Shown here in pieces: positions 52,276 through 61,490 of a stretch of 64,000 nt of DNA. Each line of letters begins with the position of its first letter. Positions within the stretch are counted from its first letter, which is position 1. The position numbers and the translations under genes were made by a program. The notes under the pieces were generated by a model that searched no databases, was not told the DNA's origin, and worked only from the letters and a program-made list of their open reading frames with translations. Source of the stretch: Parvibaculum sp963696585 (GTDB taxonomy: Bacteria; Pseudomonadota; Alphaproteobacteria; Parvibaculales; Parvibaculaceae); the NCBI GenBank assembly GCA_963696585.1, contig CAVOKW010000035.1, forward strand, positions 277,942-341,941, written 5' to 3'.

Positions 52276-53601
52276 ATGTCTTCGAGCCAATCTGCGAGCA
52301 CAAATTTGTCCGCTGAGGTGTCTTCGGGCTTTTTCACCCAGTCTCTGGCTGAGCGTGATCCTGAGATCAAGGCCGCCATCGACAAGGAAATGGGTCGCCA
52401 GCAGACACAGATCGAGTTGATCGCATCCGAGAATATTGTCTCGCGCGCTGTGCTTGAAGCGCAGGGTTCGATCATGACGAATAAATATGCCGAGGGTTAT
52501 CCGGGCAAGCGCTATTACGGCGGCTGCGAGTTTGTTGATATTGCCGAGGAACTGGCGATTGAGCGCGCCAGGCGTCTGTTCGATTGCGCCTATGTCAACG
52601 TGCAGCCCAATTCCGGATCGCAGGCCAATCAGGGCGTGATGATGGCCATGCTGAAGCCGGGCGACAAGATTCTCGGCATGAGCCTGGCCGCCGGGGGCCA
52701 TCTGACGCATGGCGCCGCGCCCAACCAGTCGGGCAAGTGGTTTGATGCCGTACAATATGGCGTTCGCCAGCAGGATCATCTGATTGATCTTGACGAGGTT
52801 GAAAGCCTTGCCAGGCAGCACAAACCCAGGCTCATCATTGCCGGTGGCTCAGCCTATCCCCGCGTCATCGACTTCAAGGCCTTCCGCCAGATTGCCGACT
52901 CCGTCGGTGCTTTCCTGATGGTGGACATGGCGCATTTTGCCGGTCTGGTCGCCGGTGGCGCGCATCCCAGCCCCTTGCCTTATGCCGACGTTGTCACGAC
53001 GACGACCCATAAGACGCTTCGCGGTCCGCGCGGCGGCATGATCCTTTCCAACAATGCCGAGCTCGGCAAGAAAATCAATTCGGCAATCTTCCCCGGCATT
53101 CAGGGCGGCCCGTTGATGCATGTCATCGCCGGCAAAGCCGTTGCCTTTGGTGAGGCGCTACGTCCCGAGTTCAAAACCTACGCGCATTCCGTCATTGCCA
53201 ATGCGCGCGCGCTGGCGGCAACACTTGCCGAAGCGGGATTGGCGATTGTTTCAGGCGGCACGGACACCCACCTCATGCTGGTCGACCTGCGACCCAAATC
53301 GCTCACCGGCAATGTCGCTGAGGCAGCGCTGGAACGGGCTTTCATCACCTGCAACAAGAACGGTATTCCGTTTGATCCGGAAAAGCCGACGGTTACGTCT
53401 GGCGTTCGTCTTGGCACACCGGCTGGCACAACGCGTGGCTTTGGCGTCAGTGAGTTCCAGCTTGTCGGTCGTCTGATCACCGAGGTGCTCAACGGACTTG
53501 CAGCGCATGGCGAATCCGGTAATCAGGCTGTCGAGGCCGATGTTCGAAATCGCGTGCTGGAGCTTTGCGCCCGGTTTCCGATTTATGGCGGTCAGAAGTA
53601 A
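52276..53601 (+). CDS. glyA: Serine hydroxymethyltransferase
   Basis: A 441-residue PLP enzyme interconverting serine and glycine with tetrahydrofolate, the main source of one-carbon units. Motifs: IELIASENIVSRAVLEAQGS, NKYAEGYPGKRYYGGCEFVD, and the PLP lysine in VVTTTTHKTLRGPRGG. The start is ATG at 52276 with AGGTGA upstream; the frame opens 14 codons earlier. It carries a slightly long N-terminal extension (SSSQSASTNLSAEVSSGFF). It begins a probable operon running through nrdR and the rib genes, and its glycine product is also the substrate of HemA. Confidence 0.97.
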   Translation: MSSSQSASTNLSAEVSSGFFTQSLAERDPEIKAAIDKEMGRQQTQIELIASENIVSRAVLEAQGSIMTNKYAEGYPGKRYYGGCEFVDIAEELAIERARRLFDCAYVNVQPNSGSQANQGVMMAMLKPGDKILGMSLAAGGHLTHGAAPNQSGKWFDAVQYGVRQQDHLIDLDEVESLARQHKPRLIIAGGSAYPRVIDFKAFRQIADSVGAFLMVDMAHFAGLVAGGAHPSPLPYADVVTTTTHKTLRGPRGGMILSNNAELGKKINSAIFPGIQGGPLMHVIAGKAVAFGEALRPEFKTYAHSVIANARALAATLAEAGLAIVSGGTDTHLMLVDLRPKSLTGNVAEAALERAFITCNKNGIPFDPEKPTVTSGVRLGTPAGTTRGFGVSEFQLVGRLITEVLNGLAAHGESGNQAVEADVRNRVLELCARFPIYGGQK

Positions 53602-53643
53602 TCCAGCGGCAACGATCCAGGTCAAGGCGGGGGAATAGCAGGC

Positions 53644-54129
53644 ATGCGGTGTCCATATTGCAGCAATGAAGACACCCAGGTGAAGGACTCGCGTCCGACC
53701 GAGGATAATACGGCCATTCGCCGCCGTCGCTTTTGCACCGCCTGTGGCGGTCGATTCACGACTTTTGAGCGGGTTCAGCTGCGCGAGCTGACCATCGTCA
53801 AGGCCAACAACCGCCGGGTGCCGTTTGACCGGGACAAACTTATGCGTTCCGTGCAAGTCGCCATGCGCAAACGCCCGGTTGAGCAGGAACGCATAGAGCG
53901 TATGGTGAGCGGCATCGTGCGCCGGTTGGAAAGCATGGGAGAGACGGAAATCCCGTCCTCCGTTGTCGGACGACTGGTCATGGAAGGCCTCAGCTCGCTT
54001 GATGCTGTTGCCTATGTGCGGTTTGCCTCGGTGTACAAGAATTTCCGCGAGGCCAAGGATTTCGAGGAATTTCTGGGCGAACTCAGCGGCCCGGCCCATG
54101 TGCGTGACGAGGGCGACGACGACCGCTGA
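53644..54129 (+). CDS. nrdR: Transcriptional repressor NrdR
   Basis: A 161-residue nucleotide-sensing repressor of ribonucleotide reductase genes. An N-terminal zinc ribbon (MRCPYCSNEDTQVKDSR and RFCTACGGRFTTFER) is followed by an ATP-cone domain starting ELTIVKANNRRVPFDRDKL and ending VAYVRFASVYKNF. It is placed between glyA and ribD, the usual order in Rhizobiales. Confidence 0.97.
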   Translation: MRCPYCSNEDTQVKDSRPTEDNTAIRRRRFCTACGGRFTTFERVQLRELTIVKANNRRVPFDRDKLMRSVQVAMRKRPVEQERIERMVSGIVRRLESMGETEIPSSVVGRLVMEGLSSLDAVAYVRFASVYKNFREAKDFEEFLGELSGPAHVRDEGDDDR

Positions 54130-54167
54130 ACACTCTGCCCGCCGGATGATGAGATGCGGGATGAGTG

Positions 54168-55286
54168 ATGCCTGAACCCTATGATCAACCCTTTATGAAG
54201 GCCGCGCTGGCGCTTGCCGCGCGTGGGCTTGGACGCGTTGCGCCCAATCCGGCCGTGGGCTGCGTGATCGTGCGGGTTGATGGCGGCAAGCCACGCATTG
54301 TCGGGCGGGGCTGGACGCAAGCAGGCGGTCGCCCCCATGCCGAAACGGAGGCCCTGACGCGGGCCGGTGAAGCGGCGCGCGGCGCGACAGCCTATGTCTC
54401 GCTTGAACCTTGCGCCCATCAGGGCAAAACCGGACCCTGCGCACAGGCGCTTATCGATGTGGGCATTGCGCGCGTTGTCGGCGCGGTCAGCGATCCCGAT
54501 CCGCGGGTTGCGGGTCGCGGCTTTGCCATGCTCGAAAAGGCAGGCATAGCCGTTGAGGAAGGGCTGTGCAGCGATGAGGCGCGGCATCTGAATGCCGGGT
54601 TCTTCTTGCGCGTTTCAGAAAACCGTCCACTCGTGACCGTGAAGATTGCCAGCTCGCTTGATGGCCGGATTGCAACCCGGACCGGGCATAGCCAGTGGAT
54701 CACGGGCGAGACTGCGCGACAGCGCGGTCATTTGATGCGCGCCACGCATGACGCCATCATCGTTGGCAGCAACACGGCGATTGTCGATGACCCGCTACTG
54801 GATTGCCGGATACCGGGCCTCTCCGATCGCACGCCCATCCGCATTATAGCCGATGGCCATTTGCGTCTGCCGCTTACCTCGAAACTCGTTCGCGCCGCGT
54901 CGCAGGCACCTGTCTGGATCATGACGCTGCCAGGAGGGGACAGCTCGCGCCGCGCCGCTTTCAAGGATTGTGGTGTCGAGCTGATTGACGTGCCTCTCGG
55001 TCGTGAAGGCAGCATGGATCCCGGCCTGATGCTGGTGGCCCTGGCTGATCGGGGCATAACGCGGCTGCTTGTTGAAGGGGGGGCGCAGCTTGCCGCGTCC
55101 TTCATGCGGGCGCGACTCGTGGATCGCCTGGCCTGGTTTTCAGCGCCCAAACTCATTGGCGGCGATGGCCAGTCGGCATTGGCGCTGCTGGGCGTTGATC
55201 GGCTCGACAAGGCGCCCCAGCTTGTGCCGCAGGATGTGATGCGGCTTGGCGAGGATATGCTCGCGACCTATATCGTGCGCAACTGA
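54168..55286 (+). CDS. ribD: Bifunctional riboflavin deaminase-reductase RibD
   Basis: A 372-residue riboflavin enzyme with two domains. The N-terminal deaminase (1-150) has the zinc motif PHAETEAL and SLEPCAHQGKTGPCAQAL; the C-terminal reductase (150-372) has VTVKIASSLDGRIATRTGHSQWITG, NTAIVDDPLLDCR and LLVEGGAQLAASF. It converts the pyrimidinone product of GTP cyclohydrolase II in two steps. ATG at 54168 is chosen over GTG at 54165. It starts 38 bases after nrdR. Confidence 0.96.
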   Translation: MPEPYDQPFMKAALALAARGLGRVAPNPAVGCVIVRVDGGKPRIVGRGWTQAGGRPHAETEALTRAGEAARGATAYVSLEPCAHQGKTGPCAQALIDVGIARVVGAVSDPDPRVAGRGFAMLEKAGIAVEEGLCSDEARHLNAGFFLRVSENRPLVTVKIASSLDGRIATRTGHSQWITGETARQRGHLMRATHDAIIVGSNTAIVDDPLLDCRIPGLSDRTPIRIIADGHLRLPLTSKLVRAASQAPVWIMTLPGGDSSRRAAFKDCGVELIDVPLGREGSMDPGLMLVALADRGITRLLVEGGAQLAASFMRARLVDRLAWFSAPKLIGGDGQSALALLGVDRLDKAPQLVPQDVMRLGEDMLATYIVRN

Positions 55287-55296
55287 GGCGAGAAAC

Positions 55297-55923
55297 ATGT
55301 TTACAGGAATCGTGACAGACAAGGGTCGGGTGGCGCAGATCGAAAAACGTGGCGACACGCGTTTCGTGATCGAGACCTTGTACGATGCCGAAAGCATTGA
55401 TATTGGCGCCTCGATCTGTTGTGCCGGTTGCTGTCTGACGGTCATTGAAAAGGGCAAGCGTGACGGGCAGAACTGGTTTGCGGTGGAGGCGTCGGCCGAG
55501 ACGCTTTCCTGCACGGTACTGAGCGATTGGACCCAGGGCGCGACGATCAATCTCGAACGCGCCTTGCGCGCGGGTGATGAACTGGGTGGCCATATTGTGA
55601 GCGGGCATGTCGATGGCGTGGGGCGCATCGTGTCGATCCGGCCTGATGGCGACAGCAAGCGTTTCACGTTTGAAATCGGGCGCGAGCTCGGTCGTTTCAT
55701 CGCCGCCAAAGGGTCCGTGACGCTGAATGGCACATCACTCACCGTCAACGAGGTGCAGGACACAAAAGATGCCTCTGGTCAGCCTGTGACCCGATTTGGC
55801 GTCAACATCATTCCCCATACGCAGATGGTGACCACCTGGGGCGAGGCCCGGGCGGGTGACGCCATCAATCTCGAAATCGACATGCTGGCCCGCTATGTGG
55901 CCCGGCTCGCTGAAAAGGACTGA
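55297..55923 (+). CDS. ribE: Riboflavin synthase, alpha subunit
   Basis: A 208-residue enzyme that dismutates two lumazine molecules to riboflavin. Two lumazine-binding repeats are seen, the first from MFTGIVTDKGRVAQIEKRGD with ASICCAGCCLTVIEKG, the second from GGHIVSGHVDGVGRIVSIRPDGDSKR with GSVTLNGTSLTVNEV. The MFTGI start is invariant in the family. It follows ribD by ten bases and precedes ribB by five. Confidence 0.96.
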   Translation: MFTGIVTDKGRVAQIEKRGDTRFVIETLYDAESIDIGASICCAGCCLTVIEKGKRDGQNWFAVEASAETLSCTVLSDWTQGATINLERALRAGDELGGHIVSGHVDGVGRIVSIRPDGDSKRFTFEIGRELGRFIAAKGSVTLNGTSLTVNEVQDTKDASGQPVTRFGVNIIPHTQMVTTWGEARAGDAINLEIDMLARYVARLAEKD

Positions 55924-55928
55924 AACAA

Positions 55929-57098
55929 GTGTTCAAGGAATTTCTTTCACCCATTGAAGATGTCATTGCCGACGCCAGAAATGGCAAGATGTTTGTGCTT
56001 GTGGATGCAGAGGACCGCGAGAATGAAGGTGATCTCGTCATTCCGGCACAAATGTGCACACCGGAAGCGATCAACTTCATGGCGAAATATGGCCGTGGCC
56101 TGATCTGCCTCACATTGACATCGGACCGGGCCAAGCAGCTCAATCTGCAATTGATGTCCTCGACCAATCAGTCGCGTCATCAGACGGCCTTCACCGTTTC
56201 GATCGAGGCGCGCGAGGGCATTTCGACGGGCATTTCGGCGCATGATCGCGCGCATACGGTTTCAGTGGCGATTGACCCGACCAAGGGGTCGACCGACATC
56301 GTGTCGCCCGGCCATGTGTTTCCACTGGTGGCGCGCGATGGTGGTGTGCTCGTGCGGGCAGGCCATACGGAATCGGCCGTTGATATTGCGCGTCTGGCCG
56401 GGCTTTATCCTGCAGGCGTGATCTGCGAGATCATGAACGATGATGGCACCATGGCGCGTCTGCCGGACCTCGTACCCTTTGCACAGCTCCATGGGTTGAA
56501 GATCGCCACCATTGCCGATCTCATCGCCTATCGGCGTCGCTATGACAATTTCATCCATCGCTCGATTGAAACCGAGTTCGACTGCAATTATGGCGGCAGC
56601 TGGCATCTCAAGGTCTATGTCAATCAGGTCGAATATGCCGAACATATCGCGCTGGTGAAGGGTGACATCAACACGGGGGAGCCGGTGCTGGTGCGTATGC
56701 ATGCGATCAACGTGTTTGACGATATTCTTCACGCAACCGGTCCGCGCAGCGAAATCCTCAAGGAATCGATGCGCCTGATTGACGAGCATGGCAGCGGGAT
56801 CATTGTGTTGATCCGGGACACGACGGCGACGGTTGTTTCCGATATGCTGTTGCGCAAGGGCGAAAATCAGGAACAGACCATGCCGCGCCGATTGCGCGAA
56901 TATGGCGTTGGGGCACAGATCCTGCTTGATCTGGGTGTCAAGGATATGATCCTTCTCTCGGACACGGATCGGAGCATTGTGGGTATTGACGGTTATGGCC
57001 TGCACGTCGTCGGGCAGCGCCCGATCACCGGCGCGAGCGCCGTCAAGGCCAATACCACGGCCAAGGCCAAGGCCAGGGCCAAGGAGAAAACATCGTGA
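55929..57098 (+). CDS. ribB: 3,4-dihydroxy-2-butanone 4-phosphate synthase with degenerate cyclohydrolase II domain (RibBX type)
   Basis: A 389-residue protein. Residues 1-205 are a full DHBP synthase with DAEDRENEGDLVIPAQM, NQSRHQTAFTVSIEAREG and RAGHTESAVDIARLAGLYPAG. Residues 215-375 follow the GTP cyclohydrolase II fold, but the zinc-binding cysteines (SLRCDCG in active enzymes) are absent; the segment reads MHAINVFDDILHATGPRSEI and there is no Cys after the EFDCNYGG linker. It therefore cannot open GTP in the normal way. Such RibBX proteins are known in Proteobacteria. The C-terminus is a Lys/Ala repeat tail. GTG start; the stop overlaps ribH. Confidence 0.92.
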   Translation: MFKEFLSPIEDVIADARNGKMFVLVDAEDRENEGDLVIPAQMCTPEAINFMAKYGRGLICLTLTSDRAKQLNLQLMSSTNQSRHQTAFTVSIEAREGISTGISAHDRAHTVSVAIDPTKGSTDIVSPGHVFPLVARDGGVLVRAGHTESAVDIARLAGLYPAGVICEIMNDDGTMARLPDLVPFAQLHGLKIATIADLIAYRRRYDNFIHRSIETEFDCNYGGSWHLKVYVNQVEYAEHIALVKGDINTGEPVLVRMHAINVFDDILHATGPRSEILKESMRLIDEHGSGIIVLIRDTTATVVSDMLLRKGENQEQTMPRRLREYGVGAQILLDLGVKDMILLSDTDRSIVGIDGYGLHVVGQRPITGASAVKANTTAKAKARAKEKTS

Positions 57099-57553
57099 CG
57101 CCTTCGCATGCCCATATCATGATTATCGAGGCGCGGTTCTATGACGATCTCGCCGATGAGCTGGCGCGTGGTGCAATTGCCGCGATTGAAGCGCGTGGCG
57201 CTACCTATAGCCGTATGGCCGTGCCCGGCGTTCTGGAAACGCCACTGGCCGTCAAATATGCGCTCGACTCCATGGCGCATGGTGGCTCGACCAAGCGAAT
57301 TGACGGATTTGTCGTTCTGGGATGCGTCATTCGCGGCGAGACGACGCATTATGACATCGTATCCAATGAATCGGCACGCGCCTTGATGAATTTGGCTGTT
57401 GAACGCTCACTGGCTCTTGGCAATGGCATTCAAACAGTCGAAAACGAGGCTCAGGCCTGGGCGCGCGCCAAGGTTGACGAGAAGAACAAGGGCGGCGGCG
57501 CGGCCAATGCCTGCCTCGACATGATTGAACTCAAAAGGAGCATGGGCGCTTAG
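57095..57553 (+). CDS. ribH: 6,7-dimethyl-8-ribityllumazine synthase
   Basis: A 152-residue enzyme condensing the RibD and RibB products to lumazine. Motifs are IIEARFYDDLADELARGA, VPGVLETPLAVKYAL and GCVIRGETTHYDIVSNESARALMNLA with the catalytic His. The GTG start overlaps the ribB stop (GTGA), implying coupled translation. Together ribD, ribE, ribB and ribH supply every riboflavin step except cyclohydrolase II. Confidence 0.96.
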   Translation: MTPSHAHIMIIEARFYDDLADELARGAIAAIEARGATYSRMAVPGVLETPLAVKYALDSMAHGGSTKRIDGFVVLGCVIRGETTHYDIVSNESARALMNLAVERSLALGNGIQTVENEAQAWARAKVDEKNKGGGAANACLDMIELKRSMGA

Positions 57554-57573
57554 TTGGCGTTCCGGCGTTCAGT

Positions 57574-58065
57574 ATGACCCCAGTACCTGCACAACCTGCT
57601 CCCAAAGGCCTCAACGCGCAGGCGCGCAGTGCGTCGCGGCTGGGTGCCGTGCAGGCCCTTTATCAGATGGATGTGGCGGGCACGCCGCTTGATGATGTGG
57701 TGGCGGAGTTTATTGAACAGCGGCTCGTGAATGACGAGGGCGATGAGGCGCTGGTGGAAGCCGATCATGCGCATTTTGAAGACATTGTGCGCGGCGTTGT
57801 ACGCGAGCAGCGCGACATTGATCCGCTGATCAACAATGCGCTGGCCAAGGGCTGGTCGCTGGCGCGTATCGATTCAACATTGCGCGCCATATTGCGCTCG
57901 GGGGCCTATGAGCTGCGCCGCTGCGATGATATTCCGCTCAAGGTCGTCATCAACGAATATGTCGATGTGGCACACGCCTTTTTTGAGGGCGATGAACCGG
58001 GCGTTGTCAATGCTGTTCTCGATCGCATTGGACGCAGCGTGCGACCGGGCACGCCATTGAGGTAA
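57574..58065 (+). CDS. nusB: Transcription antitermination protein NusB
   Basis: A 163-residue helical protein that, with NusE, joins antitermination complexes on rRNA operons. It has the basic start NAQARSASRLGAVQALYQMDV, RDIDPLINNALAKGWSLARIDSTLRAILRSGAYEL and the ending IPLKVVINEYVDVAHAFFEGDEPGVVNAVLDRI. It is 20 bases after ribH, a common association in Proteobacteria. Confidence 0.96.
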   Translation: MTPVPAQPAPKGLNAQARSASRLGAVQALYQMDVAGTPLDDVVAEFIEQRLVNDEGDEALVEADHAHFEDIVRGVVREQRDIDPLINNALAKGWSLARIDSTLRAILRSGAYELRRCDDIPLKVVINEYVDVAHAFFEGDEPGVVNAVLDRIGRSVRPGTPLR

Positions 58066-58069
58066 TCGC

Positions 58070-59107
58070 ATGATGGCAAAGGCGCCCTCTGACCACAGGA
58101 GCGCTGCGCCTCCTGGCGCTGCGCAACACCGCCTTGGCGAGTTCGAGATGATTGCCCGCCATTTCGCGCCACTCGCTGCCGATGCGCCAGGCGCCTATCA
58201 CCTCAAGGATGATGTGGCGGTGTGGCAGGCTTCGGCGGGGGCCGAGCTCGTGCTCACGGTTGATATGCTGGTGGAGGGCGTGCATTTTTTTGCCACGGAC
58301 CCCGCAGATCTGATCGCCCGGAAACTGCTGCGTGTGAATCTCTCCGATCTCGCCGCCAAGGGCGCGACGCCACGCGGTTATCTCCTGTCCATGGCCTTGC
58401 CTGCAAAAATTGATGAGGCGTGGCTGGCACTATTCACGCAAGGGCTGGCGCATGATCAGGCCCAGTATGGTATCTCGCTATGGGGTGGCGATAGCGTCTC
58501 GACCTCAGGGCCGCTGACGCTGTCCCTCACCGCGATCGGGGAAACACCGGTCGGCAAAACCTTGCGGCGTGGCGGAGGTGTTGTCGGTGATGGCATCTAT
58601 GTGACCGGGGCGATCGGCGATGCGGCGCTTGGCCTGAAAGTGGCGCAAGGCGATTTGGCGACGCTTCCACGACAGGCGCGCGATTATTTGCATAACCGCT
58701 ATCTGTTGCCGGAACCGCGTGTGAAAGCGGGGCAGAGGTTGAGGGGGCTGGCCCATGCCGCCCTTGATGTGTCGGACGGGTTGATGGCTGATCTCGGTCA
58801 TCTCTGCGCACAATCGGGGACAGGGGCGAGAATCGATTCTGGCGCGATCCCGCTTTCGGCTGCGGCACGACAGGTCGTCACGGCTGATTCGGCACGCCTG
58901 GAGACCATTCTTTCGGGAGGTGACGATTATGAGATCCTTTTTTGTGCCGCGCGGTCGTCCGAATCTGAAGTGATGGCGCTGGCCTCCGCCTGTGGCCATG
59001 CGATAACACTCATAGGCCTGCTGGTTTCGCCTGACCTGGGTGTGCGGGTCGTGGATGCGCAGGGGCAGCCGATAACGCTGCGTCGAGCCGGATACACCCA
59101 TTTCTGA
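58070..59107 (+). CDS. thiL: Thiamine-monophosphate kinase
   Basis: A 345-residue PurM-fold kinase making thiamine diphosphate, the active cofactor. Motifs: GEFEMIARHFAPLA, LVLTVDMLVEGVHFF, DLIARKLLRVNLSDLAAKGA, WGGDSVSTSGPLTLSLTAIGE and SGGDDYEILF. The N-terminus (MMAKAPSDHRSAAPPGAAQHR) is longer than usual and may be disordered. It starts four bases after nusB. Confidence 0.95.
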   Translation: MMAKAPSDHRSAAPPGAAQHRLGEFEMIARHFAPLAADAPGAYHLKDDVAVWQASAGAELVLTVDMLVEGVHFFATDPADLIARKLLRVNLSDLAAKGATPRGYLLSMALPAKIDEAWLALFTQGLAHDQAQYGISLWGGDSVSTSGPLTLSLTAIGETPVGKTLRRGGGVVGDGIYVTGAIGDAALGLKVAQGDLATLPRQARDYLHNRYLLPEPRVKAGQRLRGLAHAALDVSDGLMADLGHLCAQSGTGARIDSGAIPLSAAARQVVTADSARLETILSGGDDYEILFCAARSSESEVMALASACGHAITLIGLLVSPDLGVRVVDAQGQPITLRRAGYTHF

Positions 59108-59289
59108 ACAGCTAAAGCGTTGAATGACAAGGGATGATGCCTTGGGGCTGGTTGCATTCGGGTGGCCGAATTGGCATCCTTTCGCCCGAATTCTGCTTGT
59201 TGCAGAGGGGGGAGGCTTCGGACAGCACGTCCGGGGCATATGTTCGAGTACCCGCCTGGTTTTACCGGTACGTATCAAGGACAAAAAAT

Positions 59290-61407
59290 ATGAGCACTGC
59301 TTTGTGGGGAATTATCGGGTGCGGCGTTCTCGCGCTCATCTATGGCATGTGGGCGGTCCGTTCCGTTCTTGCCGCTGATGCGGGCAATGCCCGTATGCAG
59401 GAAATTGCAGCGGCCATTCAGGAAGGCGCGGCTGCCTATCTTAATCGTCAGTACACGACCATTGCCCTTGTCGGCGCGGTCATCTTCGTGCTGGTCGCCT
59501 GGCTGCTGGGTCTGAAGGTCGGCATCGGCTTTCTGGTCGGGGCGTCGCTGTCGGGTGTGGCGGGCTATATCGGCATGCTTGTGTCGGTTCGCGCCAATGT
59601 GCGCACGACACAGGCCTCGTCCGTCAGTCTGGCTGCGGGTCTGTCCATCGCCTTCCGTTCGGGTGCGGTGACCGGCATGCTGGTGGCGGGCCTCGCGCTG
59701 TTGTCGGTGGCTGGCTATTTCTCGGTGCTCATCGGCTATATGGGATTTGAACCCGGTTCGCGCGAAGTGATCGACTCGCTTGTCGCGCTTGGCTTTGGCG
59801 CGTCGCTGATCTCGATTTTCGCACGTCTGGGTGGGGGCATTTTCACCAAGGGCGCCGACGTTGGCGGCGATCTCGTCGGCAAGGTTGAGGCCGGCATTCC
59901 GGAAGATGATCCGCGCAACCCGGCCACGATTGCCGACAATGTGGGCGACAATGTTGGTGATTGTGCCGGCATGGCCGCCGACCTTTTCGAAACCTATGCC
60001 GTGACGGTTGTGGCGACCATGGTTCTCGCCTCGATCTTCTTCGCCGGTGACAATGCCCTGAAAATGATGACCTATCCGCTTGCCATTGGCGGCGTCTGCA
60101 TCATCACCTCGATCATTGGCACCTTCTTCGTGCGGCTCGGCAAGAGCAACAACATCATGGGCGCACTCTACAAAGGCTTCATCGCCTCGGCGCTGCTCTC
60201 GCTTGTGGCGATCTATTTCGTCACGTCGCATTATATCGGTCTTGATACGAGCTTCACGGTGGGCGCCAAGAGCTTTACCGGCATGAGCCTCTATCTTTGC
60301 GGTGTGGCTGGTCTTGCGGTGACGGGCCTCATCATCTGGGTCACGGAATATTATACGGGCGTCAATTTCCGCCCTGTGCAGAGCATCGCGGCGGCTTCCG
60401 TCACGGGCCATGGCACGAATGTCATTCAGGGTCTGGCCATCTCGATGGAAGCAACGGCTCTGCCAGCGCTCACCATCGTGGTTGGCATTTTCGTCACCTA
60501 TGGCCTTGCCGGTCTCTTCGGTATTGCGATTGCCGTGACAACGATGCTGGCGCTCGCAGGCATGGTTGTGGCGCTTGATGCCTTTGGTCCGGTCACGGAT
60601 AATGCCGGTGGTATTGCCGAAATGGCTGATCTTCCGGCGGATGTGCGCAAGACGACCGACGCGCTTGATGCCGTTGGCAACACGACAAAGGCCGTTACCA
60701 AGGGTTATGCCATTGGTTCGGCGGGTCTTGGCGCTCTCGTGCTCTTTGCCGCCTATACGCAGGATCTGACCTTCTTCTCGGCCTCGCCGGATCTCTATCC
60801 GTATTTTGCCGATGTTGTGCCGGACTTCTCGCTCTCCAATCCCTATGTCGTGATCGGTCTCTTCATTGGCGGCTTGCTGCCATATCTGTTCGGGTCGATG
60901 GGCATGACGGCGGTGGGGCGCGCGGCTGGTGCTGTCGTTGTCGAAGTGCGTCGTCAGTTCAAGGCTGATCCGGGCATCATGGCGGGCACATCCAAGCCCG
61001 ACTATGCGCGTGCTGTGGACATGCTGACCAAGGCGGCGATCCGGGAAATGATCATCCCGTCATTGCTGCCGGTTCTCTCGCCCATCGTGCTTTATTATGT
61101 GGTGATGGCGATTGCAGGCAAGTCGGAAGCCTTCTCGGCGGTGGGTGCGATGTTGCTCGGCGTGATCATCACCGGCCTCTTTGTGGCGCTCTCGATGACG
61201 TCGGGTGGCGGCGCCTGGGACAACGCCAAGAAATACATCGAAGACGGTCATCATGGTGGCAAGGGGTCGGATGCCCACAAGGCTGCCGTGACGGGCGATA
61301 CGGTCGGCGATCCTTACAAGGATACAGCCGGTCCTGCCGTCAACCCGATGATCAAGATCACGAACATCGTGGCGCTGTTGCTCCTGGCCGTACTGGCGCA
61401 TAGCTGA
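59290..61407 (+). CDS. hppA: K+-insensitive proton-translocating pyrophosphatase
   Basis: A 705-residue membrane pump with about 16 helices that couples pyrophosphate hydrolysis to proton export. Active-site motifs are GGGIFTKGADVGGDLVGKVEAGIPEDDPRNPATIADNVGDNVGD, given here only in outline, and the second acidic cluster NAGGIAEMADLP. In the potassium-determining segment it has GNTTKA, where Lys in place of Ala marks the K+-independent subfamily. The ATG at 59290 has AAGGA upstream; the longer frame is not homologous. A strong terminator follows. Confidence 0.95.
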   Translation: MSTALWGIIGCGVLALIYGMWAVRSVLAADAGNARMQEIAAAIQEGAAAYLNRQYTTIALVGAVIFVLVAWLLGLKVGIGFLVGASLSGVAGYIGMLVSVRANVRTTQASSVSLAAGLSIAFRSGAVTGMLVAGLALLSVAGYFSVLIGYMGFEPGSREVIDSLVALGFGASLISIFARLGGGIFTKGADVGGDLVGKVEAGIPEDDPRNPATIADNVGDNVGDCAGMAADLFETYAVTVVATMVLASIFFAGDNALKMMTYPLAIGGVCIITSIIGTFFVRLGKSNNIMGALYKGFIASALLSLVAIYFVTSHYIGLDTSFTVGAKSFTGMSLYLCGVAGLAVTGLIIWVTEYYTGVNFRPVQSIAAASVTGHGTNVIQGLAISMEATALPALTIVVGIFVTYGLAGLFGIAIAVTTMLALAGMVVALDAFGPVTDNAGGIAEMADLPADVRKTTDALDAVGNTTKAVTKGYAIGSAGLGALVLFAAYTQDLTFFSASPDLYPYFADVVPDFSLSNPYVVIGLFIGGLLPYLFGSMGMTAVGRAAGAVVVEVRRQFKADPGIMAGTSKPDYARAVDMLTKAAIREMIIPSLLPVLSPIVLYYVVMAIAGKSEAFSAVGAMLLGVIITGLFVALSMTSGGGAWDNAKKYIEDGHHGGKGSDAHKAAVTGDTVGDPYKDTAGPAVNPMIKITNIVALLLLAVLAHS

Positions 61408-61439
61408 GGCTTGTCTTCGGCCCCAAGAAGGCCCCAAGA

Positions 61440-61471
61440 AAAAGGCCCTGCGGGAAACCGCAGGGCCTTTT
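61440..61471. terminator. Bidirectional intrinsic terminator between hppA and bamE
   Basis: AAAAGGCCCTGCGG (61440-61453) pairs perfectly with CCGCAGGGCCTTTT (61458-61471) around a GAAA tetraloop. With A and T tracts on both flanks it can end transcription of hppA on one strand and the bamE gene on the other. Confidence 0.9.
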
Positions 61472-61490
61472 GATTCAGAACCGGTGGAAC

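Noticed and set aside
51736..52821. Reverse-strand frame of 361 codons across the mucR-glyA gap
   Set aside because: It is antisense to glyA in its first half and lacks any domain; the gap part is AT-rich with no codon pattern.
54130..55928. FMN riboswitch near the rib genes
   Set aside because: The gaps between nrdR, ribD, ribE and ribB are 5-38 bases, too short for an FMN element.
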